Shown here in pieces: positions 53,401 to 56,085 of a stretch of 64,000 nt of DNA. Each line of letters starts with the position of its first letter. The first letter of the stretch is position 1. The notes beneath the pieces were generated by a model. The model searched no databases, had not been told where the DNA came from, and saw only the letters and a list, made by a program, of their open reading frames with translations. The stretch comes from Bombyx mori (lineage: Eukaryota > Arthropoda > Insecta > Lepidoptera > Bombycidae): NCBI RefSeq assembly GCF_030269925.1, contig NC_085121.1:5163501-5227500 (forward strand). Reading direction: 5' to 3'. The position numbers and the translations under genes are program-made.

Positions 53401-55343
53401 CCTATAGACTTCTACGACGTAAATGCGCCACCCACCTTGAGATATCAGTTATAAGGTCTCAAGTATAGTTAGAACGGCTGTCCCCACCCTTTAAGCCAAA
53501 ACGCATTACTGCTTCAAAGCAGAAATAGGCAGGGCGGTGGTACCTACCCGCGCGGACTCACAAGAGGTTCTACCACCAGTAGAGACATTTACTGTAACTA
53601 CTAATGCTTGAAATCGTTACACGTTATATAGAAAATACATTATAATATTATAATTAATAAGTTAAATTACTTTAGTCATTAAAATTCTCTACAACTTCAC
53701 ACTAACAACGGCTCCTCGTTTTCTAACAAGCTTTGATTGTGGTTGTGAATGATTTGATTCGCGGTCATTTAGCATAGTTCGAGCGTGTTAAAGCGGTCGC
53801 GTTAATTCACGTTGTCTATTATATACTAATATGTACTTAATATTATAAAGAGGAAAGATTTGTTTGTTTGTATTGAATAGGCTCCGAAACTACTGAACCG
53901 ATTTGAAAAATTCTTTCACTGTTTGGAAGCTACACTGTTCCCGAGTGACATATGCTATAATCTTTTTTTTTTTAAAAATAGGGATCCTTACTAAAACTCC
54001 AATAATGTAACCCAAGGTGTAAAAAAATTACCTAAAATATTCTTTACACCGCGTGCGCTGCGAAAACTATTGATGATAGAATAAAATAATGTACTACGAC
54101 TTTGTAGAACACATCATTATTTACAAAAATTGTCGCGACAGCCTATATCTAACTACTATAGTCTTTTATTTAAAAAAATAAAACAACTTCAAATATCGTT
54201 GATATTTATATTAAAGACTAAGCGGAGCCGGAGAGGGCCGCTAGTCTATTATAATAAGCAAAGTAGCCGATTCCCCGGACAAATAATCAGAAATAATAAT
54301 AAAAAACCGAATAAGGCTCAATGTAACTCAAATAACTAATTGCTTATATTTCGTAATCACAAACAGACGCTTTGATGTATAATAAGATGTAGATGAAATC
54401 CCTGCGTATCGAGGGGCGAAACATTATTCGGTTCAAGCGACATTTCGCTTAAAACGCGACATTTATCTTTGTAATTAAAGTTGCGTTTTATTTGGTTTTT
54501 TGATCAACAGTACGATGTTTTAATCGAACTTCAATTAAGTTTACTCCATTCAAATAGCTGAAGAAGTTTTTTGCGGTAGGCAGCGGCTTGGCTCTGCCCC
54601 TGGTATTGCTAAAGTCCATGGGCGACGGTAACCACTCACCATCAGGTGAGCCGTATGCTCGTCTGCCTACAAGGGCAATAAAAAAAAATGTACCAAATTT
54701 TAAACTTCAAATGGCTCTCCTGTAAAGTTAAAAGTAAGAAATGTTTCTTAAATCAAATAGTCTTTCACTCTTCGATATGGAAACCTATCGTAAAGAATAG
54801 CGTCAAAATAAATTTTTTGTTATAGATAATTTTAAGGATACAGTATCTTATTAAGAAGGAATATTCTAATTTCAATTCTAATAACTTATTGTTTATCAAG
54901 TCTTTCAACTAAATCAATACATTTACATATTTTGCGACGCACTTACGACATTTCTTATACACGAAATTGAGTTTGCACCTTTTAAACGAAAACATATGTC
55001 CTCATTTAAACTGATAATAATTTGCGTAGAAAGTAAAACGTTTACATAACCGAGTTATAATGACGGCCGCACACAATTTAATTTCAAGTAAAAATATTAT
55101 GTTAATTGGCGGATATTATGTAAACTAAATGTTATACACACCGTTATTTTCATCCTGAGTTGATTCGAAATCTGCTAAAGAGACATTCGTTAAGTCTTCG
55201 ACGTACACTGGTGGTTGTCGGCTAAGCGAGTTCCTGCCTCCCAGCGAGTGGTAGCAACTGTCGTCATCATCTGCCGCCTCCTCCGTCGAGGATCCCTTCA
55301 GACAAGAGTGGAAACTCCGAGAGAGGCGCCGCTCTGTGCTCAT
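11168..55343 (-). CDS. raskol: Ras GTPase-activating protein, SynGAP/DAB2IP/nGAP family (raskol orthologue), whole gene
   Basis: Sixteen coding exons per transcript: one alternative first exon plus fifteen shared. They join in phase with GT-AG boundaries to 5,331 nt (1776 aa) from first exon B, or 4,542 nt (1513 aa) from exon A. Domain order (B numbering): basic serine-rich leader to 429, PH segment 430-480, C2 about 485-625, RasGAP about 640-880, disordered region 880-1655, coiled coil 1655-1760. Key residues are arginine finger R695 ([11 protein letters not shown]) and R808 of the FLRFLCPAI motif. Relatives accelerate GTP hydrolysis on Ras/Rap at the membrane; Drosophila raskol is known from cell-migration work and mammalian SynGAP from synapses. 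Similarity to SynGAP and DAB2IP was judged from memory but is continuous through all core exons. I infer an active GAP. Coordinates cover all exons and introns. Confidence 0.88.
11818..11933 (-). CDS. raskol: raskol exon 15, coiled coil
   Basis: Acceptor TTTTCAG before TATGAACGAG; donor AAG then GTTATT. Encodes [19 protein letters not shown], then a linker, then KMKAIIS. The last codon is split AG/G to give the R of ISRL across the junction. The family coiled coil may mediate oligomerisation. Confidence 0.87.
12045..12232 (+). repeat. Bm1-type SINE, copy 4 (5'-truncated)
   Basis: Antisense to raskol in the intron between exons 14 and 15. Begins at the CTGCCTATTTCTGCCGTG block and ends with AAGCAATA plus A8. 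Confidence 0.8.
12408..14406 (-). CDS. raskol: raskol exon 14, large disordered Asn/Ser-rich exon
   Basis: A single 1,999-nt exon supplying 666 codons, more than a third of the protein. Acceptor TTGTTTCAG before GTTCAACGAC; donor CAG then GTAAATT. Composition is dominated by N, S, Q, Y and charged residues, with short repeats such as NANVNP/NANVNAK, polyserine SSSSSID and many SxR/RSxS segments that could be phosphorylated. No folded domain is visible. In SynGAP/DAB2IP the corresponding region is a disordered binding platform. The plus-strand frames here (for example 13,332-13,568) are shadows. Confidence 0.87.
14407..15044 (-). other. raskol intron 13
   Basis: AT-rich, no gene. A GC-richer piece at about 14,460-14,600 (contains GGTCCGCCTTACGGGAGGCC) looks like a retroelement fragment, but I cannot name it. 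Confidence 0.45.
15045..15142 (-). CDS. raskol: raskol exon 13
   Basis: 98 nt: acceptor ATTTTCAG before GAACTGGATCC; donor TTTAG then GTAAGT. Encodes [16 protein letters not shown] and [16 protein letters not shown]. Corresponds to the helical segment just C-terminal of the RasGAP domain in DAB2IP (LGPLPRIL-like). Confidence 0.87.
15363..15590 (-). CDS. raskol: raskol exon 12, post-GAP segment
   Basis: 228 nt, phase 0 at both ends. Acceptor CTTCCACAG before TCACGTCC; donor CAG then GTTAGC. Starts [15 protein letters not shown] (a linker longer than in vertebrates) and ends [20 protein letters not shown], matching the family's YIDLGRELSTLH signature. The +1 frame on this strand is a longer ORF but lacks family similarity. 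Confidence 0.86.
15655..15826 (+). repeat. Bm1-type SINE, copy 5 (5'-truncated)
   Basis: Begins at ACGTTTCGGTTTGAAGG and ends AAGCAATA plus A-tail; 65 bp upstream of exon 12 in the intron, antisense to the gene. Confidence 0.8.
16074..16240 (-). CDS. raskol: raskol exon 11, end of RasGAP domain
   Basis: Acceptor TGTGTTGTAG before AATACCCG; donor TCC then GTAAGT. A split Glu codon gives [20 protein letters not shown], then [20 protein letters not shown], which is unmistakable RasGAP (SynGAP-type) sequence. The plus-strand frame at 16,141-16,365 is a shadow. Confidence 0.92.
16481..16715 (+). repeat. Bm1-type SINE, copy 6
   Basis: Nearly full-length copy (ACTGGTGACAGGACCTCTT to ATGCAATAAAAAATAAA), antisense to raskol in intron 10. 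Confidence 0.85.
16766..16868 (+). repeat. Short SINE/LINE-tail family, copy 1
   Basis: Family seen four or five times: GCAGCGGCCTAGCTCTG-like start, a CATCAGGTGGGCCGTATGC core, GTCTGCCTACA and an A-tail after GGGCAATA. It shares only the closing design with Bm1. Other copies: about 8,990, 30,090, 54,574, and a decayed one near 48,975. Confidence 0.6.
16869..16918. repeat. 25-bp tandem duplication
   Basis: Two back-to-back copies of a 25-bp unit beginning ACTAGAACAGACTAGGC, immediately after the SINE tail. One mismatch at the last base. Confidence 0.8.
17137..17249 (-). CDS. raskol: raskol exon 10, RasGAP FLR motif
   Basis: Acceptor TTATTTCAG before ATTGACTTC; donor CACG then GTAATT. Encodes [19 protein letters not shown] and then [27 protein letters not shown] is the secondary arginine motif of all RasGAPs, stabilising the arginine finger loop. 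Phase 1 carry-over on the left joins to AA of exon 11 to make Glu. Confidence 0.95.
17250..17626 (-). other. raskol intron 9
   Basis: AT-rich intron without recognised repeats. Confidence 0.6.
17627..17835 (-). CDS. raskol: raskol exon 9, RasGAP domain
   Basis: Acceptor TTTCCCCCAG before GACACACTAGG; donor AAAG then GTTAAT. Begins [12 protein letters not shown], continues [20 protein letters not shown] (the family's NCEVDP block) and ends [16 protein letters not shown]-rich relative to flanking introns. Two other open frames here, one each strand, are shadows. Confidence 0.9.
18147..18564 (+). mobile_element. Non-autonomous Helitron, copy 1 (418 bp)
   Basis: Begins TCTATATATTAATACGTGAA after an A and ends GACCTCTAG before a T, the A/T target of Helitrons. 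A perfect hairpin TAGTCGAA-T-TTCGACTA precedes the 3' end by about a dozen bases. No ORF. Five near-identical copies occur in the window. Confidence 0.85.
18797..19303. mobile_element. TIR-bearing MITE (family M), copy 1, split by a SINE
   Basis: Left end TATCGAGTGGTGAAAGGCT and TTGGTTTAAGCGGCA pair with the reversed right end AAATGTCGCTTAAATCAAA and TAGCCTTTGACCCGTCGATA as inverted repeats of about 35 bp. A Bm1-type SINE sits inside. No transposase frame. Related copies at 23,726, 47,742 and 54,407. Confidence 0.7.
18871..19095 (+). repeat. Bm1-type SINE, copy 7, nested in MITE M copy 1
   Basis: Starts at GAGTCCGTGAGTCCGGACGG and ends GCAAAAAAAATAAATAAATAA. The MITE sequence continues on both sides, so the SINE came later. 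Confidence 0.82.
19429..19684 (-). repeat. LINE 3'-tail repeat (BMC1-type?), copy 6
   Basis: Long member ending at GACGGTGACCGGGGTAAA, only 32 bp from the donor of the arginine-finger exon. Same orientation as raskol. Confidence 0.65.
19717..19916 (-). CDS. raskol: raskol exon 8, RasGAP arginine finger
   Basis: Acceptor TTGGTCAG before GCGTGAAGG; donor CTACAG then GTCTGT. A split Gly codon leads into [17 protein letters not shown], then [15 protein letters not shown], then [20 protein letters not shown] and KLVGDQYLQ. The R of LTFRG aligns with the catalytic arginine finger of p120GAP/SynGAP. Unusually GC-rich for the region. The [10 protein letters not shown] helix departs from the vertebrate ALVHILQSTG. 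Confidence 0.94.
20398..20700 (+). mobile_element. LINE fragment, RT C-terminal remnant
   Basis: Plus strand reads [20 protein letters not shown], then [20 protein letters not shown], then [20 protein letters not shown] and CCADPR, the tail of an endonuclease/RT ORF of a family distinct from the 9,120 fragment. In-frame TGA near 20,560 and truncation make it dead. Confidence 0.65.
20718..20940 (-). repeat. Bm1-type SINE, copy 8
   Basis: Minus-oriented, same sense as raskol, ending CTACCACCAGTAAA 65 bp from the exon 7 donor. Confidence 0.83.
21006..21251 (-). CDS. raskol: raskol exon 7, C2-GAP linker
   Basis: Acceptor ATTTATAG before GCACAGTGCG; donor ATCG then GTAAGT. Encodes [20 protein letters not shown], an Ala/Pro-rich insert ([12 protein letters not shown]), then [19 protein letters not shown] and [20 protein letters not shown]. 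It closes the C2 domain and starts the RasGAP helices, aligning with DAB2IP's EKWYPV and ALEPIL blocks. Shadow frames occur on both strands. Confidence 0.92.
21300..21680. repeat. AT-rich foldback-type repeat (family F), copy 1
   Basis: Shares long blocks with 24,790-25,155: ACTAACAAAATACGCTTTTA, AGAAAATCCAACTA and, at the right, GTCATCGGTCCTTAATAAGT and CGAGTTAATCCGACGTTTTG. Family unknown to me. The right-hand block resembles a widespread insect repeat. Confidence 0.55.
21694..21775 (+). repeat. Bm1-type SINE 3' fragment, copy 9
   Basis: Only the last third remains: ATGTCTATGAATTCCTATAA, then AACACCAGCTGGGCCGTGAG, then TCTAAGCA. Confidence 0.6.
22093..22339 (-). repeat. Bm1-type SINE, copy 10
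   Basis: Full-length-looking minus copy from TTTTTTTTATTGCTTTGATG to CTTACCACCAGTAAAAA, 79 bp from the exon 6 donor. Confidence 0.85.
22418..22563 (-). CDS. raskol: raskol exon 6, C2 domain
   Basis: Acceptor TGTCTCCAG before GTCATCG; donor GTCG then GTGAGT. Encodes [18 protein letters not shown], then [20 protein letters not shown] and [11 protein letters not shown]. Matches the C2 strand order of SynGAP (VFWGEHFEF, LPAVRALRLHLYRD). In mammals this domain supports Rap GAP activity and membrane contact. Confidence 0.93.
22986..23129 (-). CDS. raskol: raskol exon 5, PH end and C2 start
   Basis: Acceptor TCTACTTCAG before TTTGCGAC; donor GCAAG then GTATTT. Split Ser codon, then [39 protein letters not shown] and MLDETLYA. 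The [19 protein letters not shown] stretch is a signature of the SynGAP/DAB2IP/nGAP family. Confidence 0.95.
23160..23430 (+). repeat. Interspersed repeat ending in GCTAG
   Basis: From about ATAAATCTACAGTGGTTTTT to GCGGACGGGTACAGCTAG followed by T. The CTAG-T end and the recurrence of this style at 35,871 (reversed) and 54,244 suggest Helitron-like elements. A 5' TC (TCTACAG) is present. Classification is tentative. Confidence 0.45.
23726..23868. mobile_element. MITE family M, copy 2 (internally deleted)
   Basis: Left part GGGTGAATGGCTCTTTTGTT and right part TGTCGCATAAATCGAAAAGC followed by CACCCCTCGATATA correspond to the inverted ends of the 18,797 and 54,407 elements, with most of the interior lost. 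Confidence 0.55.
23870..24790 (-). other. raskol intron 4, repeat-poor part
   Basis: AT-rich, no exon, ORF or known repeat recognised. Confidence 0.5.
24797..25155. repeat. Foldback repeat (family F), copy 2, with a 45-bp hairpin
   Basis: Arms at 24,797-24,843 and 24,904-24,950 are inverted copies (AAAACTAACAAAATACGCTT against its reverse complement) around a loop of about 60 bp. The downstream block GTCATCGGTCCTTAATAAGT to CATACATACGTCTGGAGC is shared with 21,520-21,640. Confidence 0.65.
25287..25414 (-). CDS. raskol: raskol exon 4, PH-domain segment
   Basis: Acceptor ATTTGTAG before GTTGAAATACG; donor ATACAG then GTAGTT. Encodes [20 protein letters not shown] and [20 protein letters not shown], then IY. 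Aligns with DAB2IP VVIKPVHSSILGQDYCFEV and the following CxSAxERDKWM block. A nearer acceptor-like TCAG at 25,387 gives the wrong phase and loses the HSSVLG motif, so I reject it. Confidence 0.9.
25530..25728 (-). repeat. LINE 3'-tail repeat (BMC1-type?), copy 7
   Basis: TTTTTTTTCCTACCTAAGC to GAGAAACTCAGTGGGCTGA. Closest to the copy at 1,409 (both have CTAGTAGGTGAGCTCACGG). Confidence 0.65.
25729..26100 (-). other. raskol intron 3
   Basis: AT-rich, nothing recognised beyond the preceding repeat. Confidence 0.5.
26101..26170 (-). CDS. raskol: raskol exon 3, SHESLLS motif
   Basis: A 70-nt exon too short to stand out as an ORF: acceptor TTCTCAG before ATCTCACGAAAG; donor AATCAG then GTACCA. 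Encodes [19 protein letters not shown] plus GPPNQ, matching the [19 protein letters not shown] block of DAB2IP/SynGAP. Phases fit both neighbours. Confidence 0.9.
26171..27456 (-). other. raskol intron 2, distal part
   Basis: About 1.3 kb of AT-rich intron without recognised repeats. A slightly GC-richer patch lies at 26,450-26,620. No exon-like frame. Confidence 0.45.
27457..27700 (+). repeat. Bm1-type SINE, copy 11
   Basis: Full-length-looking: ACTGGTGGTAGGACCTCTTG to AGTAATAAAAATAAAAAAAG. Antisense to raskol, about 175 bp downstream of exon 2. Confidence 0.87.
27875..28100 (-). CDS. raskol: raskol exon 2, shared basic serine-rich leader
   Basis: Acceptor TTTGTTTCCAG before ATACGTCG; donor CCAG then GTATAA. 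Encodes [19 protein letters not shown], then [20 protein letters not shown] and [14 protein letters not shown]. Matches SynGAP's RRGSAP and RTKSxTKLE blocks and is rich in basophilic-kinase (RxxS) sites. It needs a phase-1 donor upstream. Exons A, B and candidate C all supply one. Confidence 0.93.
28180..28386 (-). repeat. Bm1-type SINE, copy 12
   Basis: Minus-oriented, lacks the A-tail end. From TATTAAGTGGTTACTGGAGC to TCCTACCACCAGTAAAT, 80 bp upstream of exon 2. Confidence 0.83.
28777..29194 (+). mobile_element. Non-autonomous Helitron, copy 2 (418 bp)
   Basis: Same length and ends as copy 1: A before TCTATATATTAATACG, 3' hairpin TAGTCGAATTTCGACTA, CTAG before T. Confidence 0.87.
29485..29948. 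mobile_element. hAT-type MITE with perfect 8-bp target duplication (464 bp)
   Basis: Imperfect terminal inverted repeats CAGCGGTGGATTTACACTAA (left) and the reverse of TTAAGTTTAAGTCCGGCCCT-G (right) fit the hAT CAGSG pattern. It is flanked on both sides by CCCAGAAC (29,477-29,484 and 29,949-29,956), an exact 8-bp duplication. Internal sequence is AT-rich with no transposase. Confidence 0.87.
30090..30200 (+). repeat. Short SINE/LINE-tail family, copy 2
   Basis: GTAGGCAGCGGCTTAGCTCT start, GGTAACCACTCACCATCAG core, GCAATA plus A-tail. Confidence 0.6.
30391..30532 (-). repeat. Bm1-type SINE, copy 13 (half)
   Basis: From TTTTTTTTATTGTTTAGATG to TAGAGTTCTAAGGTA; the part upstream of that (SINE 5' half) is missing. 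Confidence 0.78.
30533..31131 (-). other. raskol intron, no gene
   Basis: AT-rich, nothing recognised. Confidence 0.5.
31132..31374 (-). repeat. Bm1-type SINE, copy 14
   Basis: Minus-oriented, complete but diverged, with a short deletion near the CCCGGACCACAGGACATTC end. Confidence 0.82.
31588..31738 (-). CDS. raskol: Candidate alternative first exon C of raskol (hydrophobic N terminus)
   Basis: Minus-strand ATG at 31,738 (A at -3, in-frame TAG upstream) opens [20 protein letters not shown], then [19 protein letters not shown] and [11 protein letters not shown]. The segment from WAAII to TEVAI is long and hydrophobic enough for a signal peptide or anchor. At GTC-T followed by GTAATT it has a donor in phase 1, the phase exon 2 requires, giving a 1496-aa isoform by hand joining. 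A CATAAATA box lies at 31,802-31,795. Against it: the donor is mediocre, there is no homology I know, and the frame runs on past the donor. It could equally be a short independent gene or chance. Confidence 0.35.
31803..32639 (-). other. raskol intron, no gene
   Basis: AT-rich. No repeat family or exon recognised; the frame at 32,513-32,695 runs into the LINE tail and is not protein-like. Confidence 0.45.
32640..32900 (+). repeat. LINE 3'-tail repeat (BMC1-type?), copy 8
   Basis: Plus-oriented long copy starting CCGGTCACCGCCCTGGTCGA and ending CATAGGTAGGAAAAAAATG. Inserted 41 bp beyond the exon B donor, antisense to raskol. Confidence 0.7.
32942..33932 (-). CDS. raskol: raskol alternative first exon B (330 codons)
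   Basis: First ATG at 33,932 (context ACCATGT, in-frame TAA just upstream) opens [20 protein letters not shown] and [20 protein letters not shown]. Serine-rich, basic, low-complexity sequence follows ([44 protein letters not shown]), with many SP/TP and RxxS sites. It ends [12 protein letters not shown] and one base before GTAAGA, a good phase-1 donor that joins exon 2 to make Asp. The ORF runs on into the intron and the LINE tail without a stop, but that extension is repeat-derived. I recognise no folded domain. Relation to Drosophila raskol N termini unverified. Confidence 0.8.
33960..34007 (-). other. uORF in the exon B leader (15 codons)
   Basis: ATG at 34,007 to TAA at 33,962-33,960, encoding [15 protein letters not shown]. 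It lies between the predicted TSS and the main ATG, ends 27 nt before it and is in the same frame. Probably dampens translation. Confidence 0.55.
34038..34068 (-). promoter_or_regulatory. Promoter B of raskol
   Basis: TATAAATA at 34,068-34,061. About 30 bp downstream is GTAGTG with the A at 34,038, close to the arthropod initiator TCAGTY. Leader of about 105 nt to the ATG. Confidence 0.5.
34100..35049 (-). other. Region upstream of promoter B
   Basis: AT-rich, no recognised repeat except a TGTA microsatellite at about 34,829-34,860. Confidence 0.5.
34829..34860. repeat. TGTA microsatellite
   Basis: About seven tetranucleotide units of GTAT with one interruption (ATCTATG). Confidence 0.85.
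35050..35262 (-). repeat. Bm1-type SINE, copy 15
   Basis: Minus copy from TACTGCCCACCTGATGGTGA to CCTACCACCAGTAAGT. The first bases (CCACCTGATGGTGAGTGG) look like the short SINE family, suggesting a mosaic end. Confidence 0.8.
35263..35870. other. Intronic, no gene assigned
   Basis: 35,265-35,660 is GC-richer, unique-looking sequence with an open frame (35,215-35,457) partly in the SINE; I see no splice-flanked exon. The rest is AT-rich. Confidence 0.4.
35871..36077 (-). repeat. Interspersed repeat with CTAGCGACCCGCC terminus
   Basis: Left edge CTAGCGACCCGCCCTCGCTT; right part contains AAACCGCATCAAAATTCGTT and CGACTTTGTTTTATACTATG. A very common lepidopteran repeat as I recall it. Reversed, its end is GGGTCGCTAG-T, like the other CTAG-ended elements here. 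Confidence 0.55.
36207..36626 (+). mobile_element. Non-autonomous Helitron, copy 3, altered 3' end
   Basis: Starts A then TCTATATATTAATACG and keeps the 3' hairpin, but ends CTAA instead of CTAG before TT: a point change in the terminal tetranucleotide needed for end recognition. Confidence 0.85.
37245..37395 (+). repeat. LINE 3'-tail repeat, copy 9 (short)
   Basis: AGCAGGGCTCTTGCTAGGGT to TTAGATAGGAAAAAAAAAAC. A local palindrome CTAGACTTCTAGAGTCTAGA interrupts the usual sequence. Confidence 0.6.
37400..47740 (-). other. raskol long intron: repeat-poor segment of about 10.3 kb
   Basis: No Bm1, LINE-tail, Helitron or MITE recognised over this span, although such elements average more than one per 2 kb elsewhere. 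No convincing exon on either strand; open frames such as 39,287-39,592, 41,383-41,628 and 43,713-43,967 lack homology, splice context and codon pattern. Contains an AAT microsatellite at 42,222-42,239, a GC-rich island at 45,541-45,722 and a CpG-richer patch at 47,280-47,420. It may hold cis-regulatory DNA for raskol. Confidence 0.45.
45541..45722. other. GC-rich island in the long intron
   Basis: Sharply GC-rich against AT-rich surroundings. It has a near-palindrome GACCCACATGGGTC, repeated GACCC/GGGTC motifs, and CGATACGCCGGCGGTC. On the minus strand an ATG near 45,638 opens a frame through the island ([17 protein letters not shown]), but I do not recognise it. A GTGAGT follows on the plus strand (CTGGTGAGTCAT). 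Could be an exon, a regulatory element or an old insertion. Confidence 0.35.
47742..47905. mobile_element. MITE family M, copy 3 (rearranged)
   Basis: TATATCGAGGAGTGAAAG and TTGGTTTAAGTGACATTTT form the end. The interior CTTCAGCTATTTGAATGGGG and AATTGAAGTTCAATAAAAAA is inverted relative to the 54,407 copy. Confidence 0.55.
48014..48157 (+). repeat. Bm1-type SINE, copy 16 (3' half)
   Basis: From GTTGTAACTATACTGAGACC to AAGCAATA plus A9. Confidence 0.82.
48158..48751. other. Intronic, no gene seen
   Basis: Mixed composition, no recognised repeat or exon. Confidence 0.45.
48752..48962 (+). repeat. LINE 3'-tail repeat, copy 10
   Basis: From CCGTCCTCGCCGAACCCGTT to AGGCTATCAGCATTTG, with an internal deletion after CAGTGGGTCGC. 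A decayed short-SINE tail follows (CATCAGATAGGCCGTG). Confidence 0.6.
48963..49841. other. Intronic, no gene seen
   Basis: AT-rich. Two GCCATCTAGCG / AGATGGCACTC-like motifs face each other at 49,251-49,310, possibly ends of a small unrecognised inverted-repeat element. Confidence 0.4.
49842..50247 (+). mobile_element. Non-autonomous Helitron, copy 4, damaged 5' end
   Basis: The TCTATATA start is replaced by TCAAATAATTAATACG; the remainder matches. The 3' hairpin and CTAG before T are intact. A GTGGTGTC variant in the middle marks an insertion. Confidence 0.83.
50248..52214. other. Intronic, about 2 kb, no gene seen
   Basis: AT-rich. A GC-moderate patch at 51,900-52,090 carries overlapping open frames on the minus strand, but there is no recognisable protein. 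Confidence 0.45.
52215..52461 (-). repeat. Bm1-type SINE, copy 17
   Basis: Full-length-looking minus copy from TTTTTTTATTGCTTAGATGG to CCTACGACCAGTAAA. Confidence 0.86.
52462..53332. other. Intronic, no gene seen
   Basis: Mixed then AT-rich sequence. 52,620-52,760 is GC-richer with AGGCCGGAAGCGGTAGG, unassigned. Confidence 0.45.
53333..53582 (-). repeat. Bm1-type SINE, copy 18
   Basis: Minus copy from TTTTTTTTAATTGCTTAGG to TTCTACCACCAGTAGA. Confidence 0.86.
53823..54244 (+). repeat. Interspersed repeat ending GGGCCGCTAG
   Basis: Contains GCTCCGAAACTACTGAACCG and TGTTCCCGAGTGACATATGC, blocks common to many lepidopteran repeats, and ends GAGAGGGCCGCTAG before T. CTAG-T end as in the elements at 23,160 and 35,871 (reversed). 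Confidence 0.55.
54407..54777. mobile_element. MITE family M, copy 4, split by a short SINE
   Basis: Left end TATCGAGGGGCGAAACATTA and TTCGGTTCAAGCGACATTT; right end CTTAAATCAAATAGTCTTTC and ACTCTTCGATA, inverted repeats of about 35 bp. The interior shares AACTTCAATTAAGTTTACTC with copy 1. Confidence 0.7.
54574..54690 (+). repeat. Short SINE/LINE-tail family, copy 3, nested in MITE M copy 4
   Basis: GGTAGGCAGCGGCTTGGCTC to GGGCAATA plus A8; the best-preserved copy in the window. Confidence 0.65.
55142..55343 (-). CDS. raskol: raskol alternative first exon A (67 codons)
   Basis: ATG at 55,343 (A at -3) encodes [19 protein letters not shown], an acidic stretch EEAADDDDS, then [20 protein letters not shown] and [10 protein letters not shown], plus one base before GTGTGT. 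The phase-1 end joins exon 2 to make Asp and a 1513-aa product. The donor is weaker than exon B's. Support comes from phase, strand and an adjoining TATA/initiator promoter with correct spacing. I do not recognise a domain; it is a short basic then acidic leader. Confidence 0.72.
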
Positions 55344-55353
55344 CCTCACTCAT
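55267..55353 (-). other. Upstream AUG overlapping the exon A start
   Basis: ATG at 55,353 (G at -3) opens a 28-codon frame ending at TGA 55,269-55,267, overlapping the main start at 55,343 in another frame. Initiation here would block isoform A unless ribosomes leak past. Confidence 0.5.
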
Positions 55354-55403
55354 GTCCTTTCGCACAACACTATTTTAGCCCTTATCACTTAAGCAATAAA
55401 GAT

Positions 55404-55409
55404 TCACAT
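55404..55409 (-). other. Start-stop element ATGTGA in the exon A leader
   Basis: ATG directly followed by TGA, 8-16 nt downstream of the predicted cap site. Start-stop elements can stall ribosomes; here the very short leader may let it be skipped. Confidence 0.4.
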
Positions 55410-55414
55410 TTATC

Positions 55415-55499
55415 ACTGATCCACTGATTTCTGTTATTGTTATTTATAGCATTAGACGGTCTAGTGTTGAGTCATTTGAGTTTTGAGATTATGACGTCA
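55415..55499 (-). promoter_or_regulatory. Promoter A of raskol: CRE, AP-1, TATA and initiator
   Basis: Reading on the minus strand: palindromic CRE TGACGTCA at 55,499-55,492, AP-1-type TGACTCA at 55,474-55,468, TATAAATA at 55,448-55,441, and initiator TCAGT at 55,419-55,415 with its A at 55,417. That puts TATA at -31 and the CRE at about -75. A second TCAGT lies at 55,427-55,423. The spacing fits a focused arthropod promoter. Confidence 0.68.
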
Positions 55500-55844
55500 T
55501 CATTTATAGAAAAAAATATAGCGTAACTATATTTAAACTTCCACGTATAGATTATTTACACGAACTCTACGTGTAATCCGCACACCTTCTCAGATACCAG
55601 TATTTTGTTTCACATTGTCAACGTCTTATCTGTTTTATCGCGAAGGACTCTGTAATCATAAACATTGAATGATCCAACGCGTCGCCAACTAATAAAAATG
55701 CAAATAAAATGCACTTTATTAATTTACTAAATATTTATTATGGTATTTTGTTGTAATACTTCCTAAATTTAGTAGCGTTATTTATAGCTTTAGCCTTTGA
55801 ACGGGCTCAGAATTCACCGGGTTTTTAGGGGTTATCCGAATCAG
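55500..55844. other. Upstream of promoter A
   Basis: No gene or recognised repeat. Confidence 0.5.
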
Positions 55845-55985
55845 TAGGGGTTATCACTACATGAATGCCGCCCGCCTACCTTGAGACATCAAGTCAATGT
55901 CACCATAGTATTTTATTACGGCTGTCCCACCATTTAAACCGAAACGCAACACGGCTTCGCGGCTGGAATCAGCTGGATGGTGGAA
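55845..55985 (-). repeat. Bm1-type SINE, copy 19 (decayed)
   Basis: Recognisable blocks CTACCTTGAGACATCAAG, ACGGCTGTCCCACCATTTAA and GAAACGCAACACGGCTTC, heavily mutated. Confidence 0.55.
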
Positions 55986-56085
55986 CTCACACACTCCGAT
56001 GAATTTTCATAAAATACACCTAACTATTATGTAAGATACATACGACGAAGAGTTATCCTAATAAAACATACTGGTGGTAACATTT

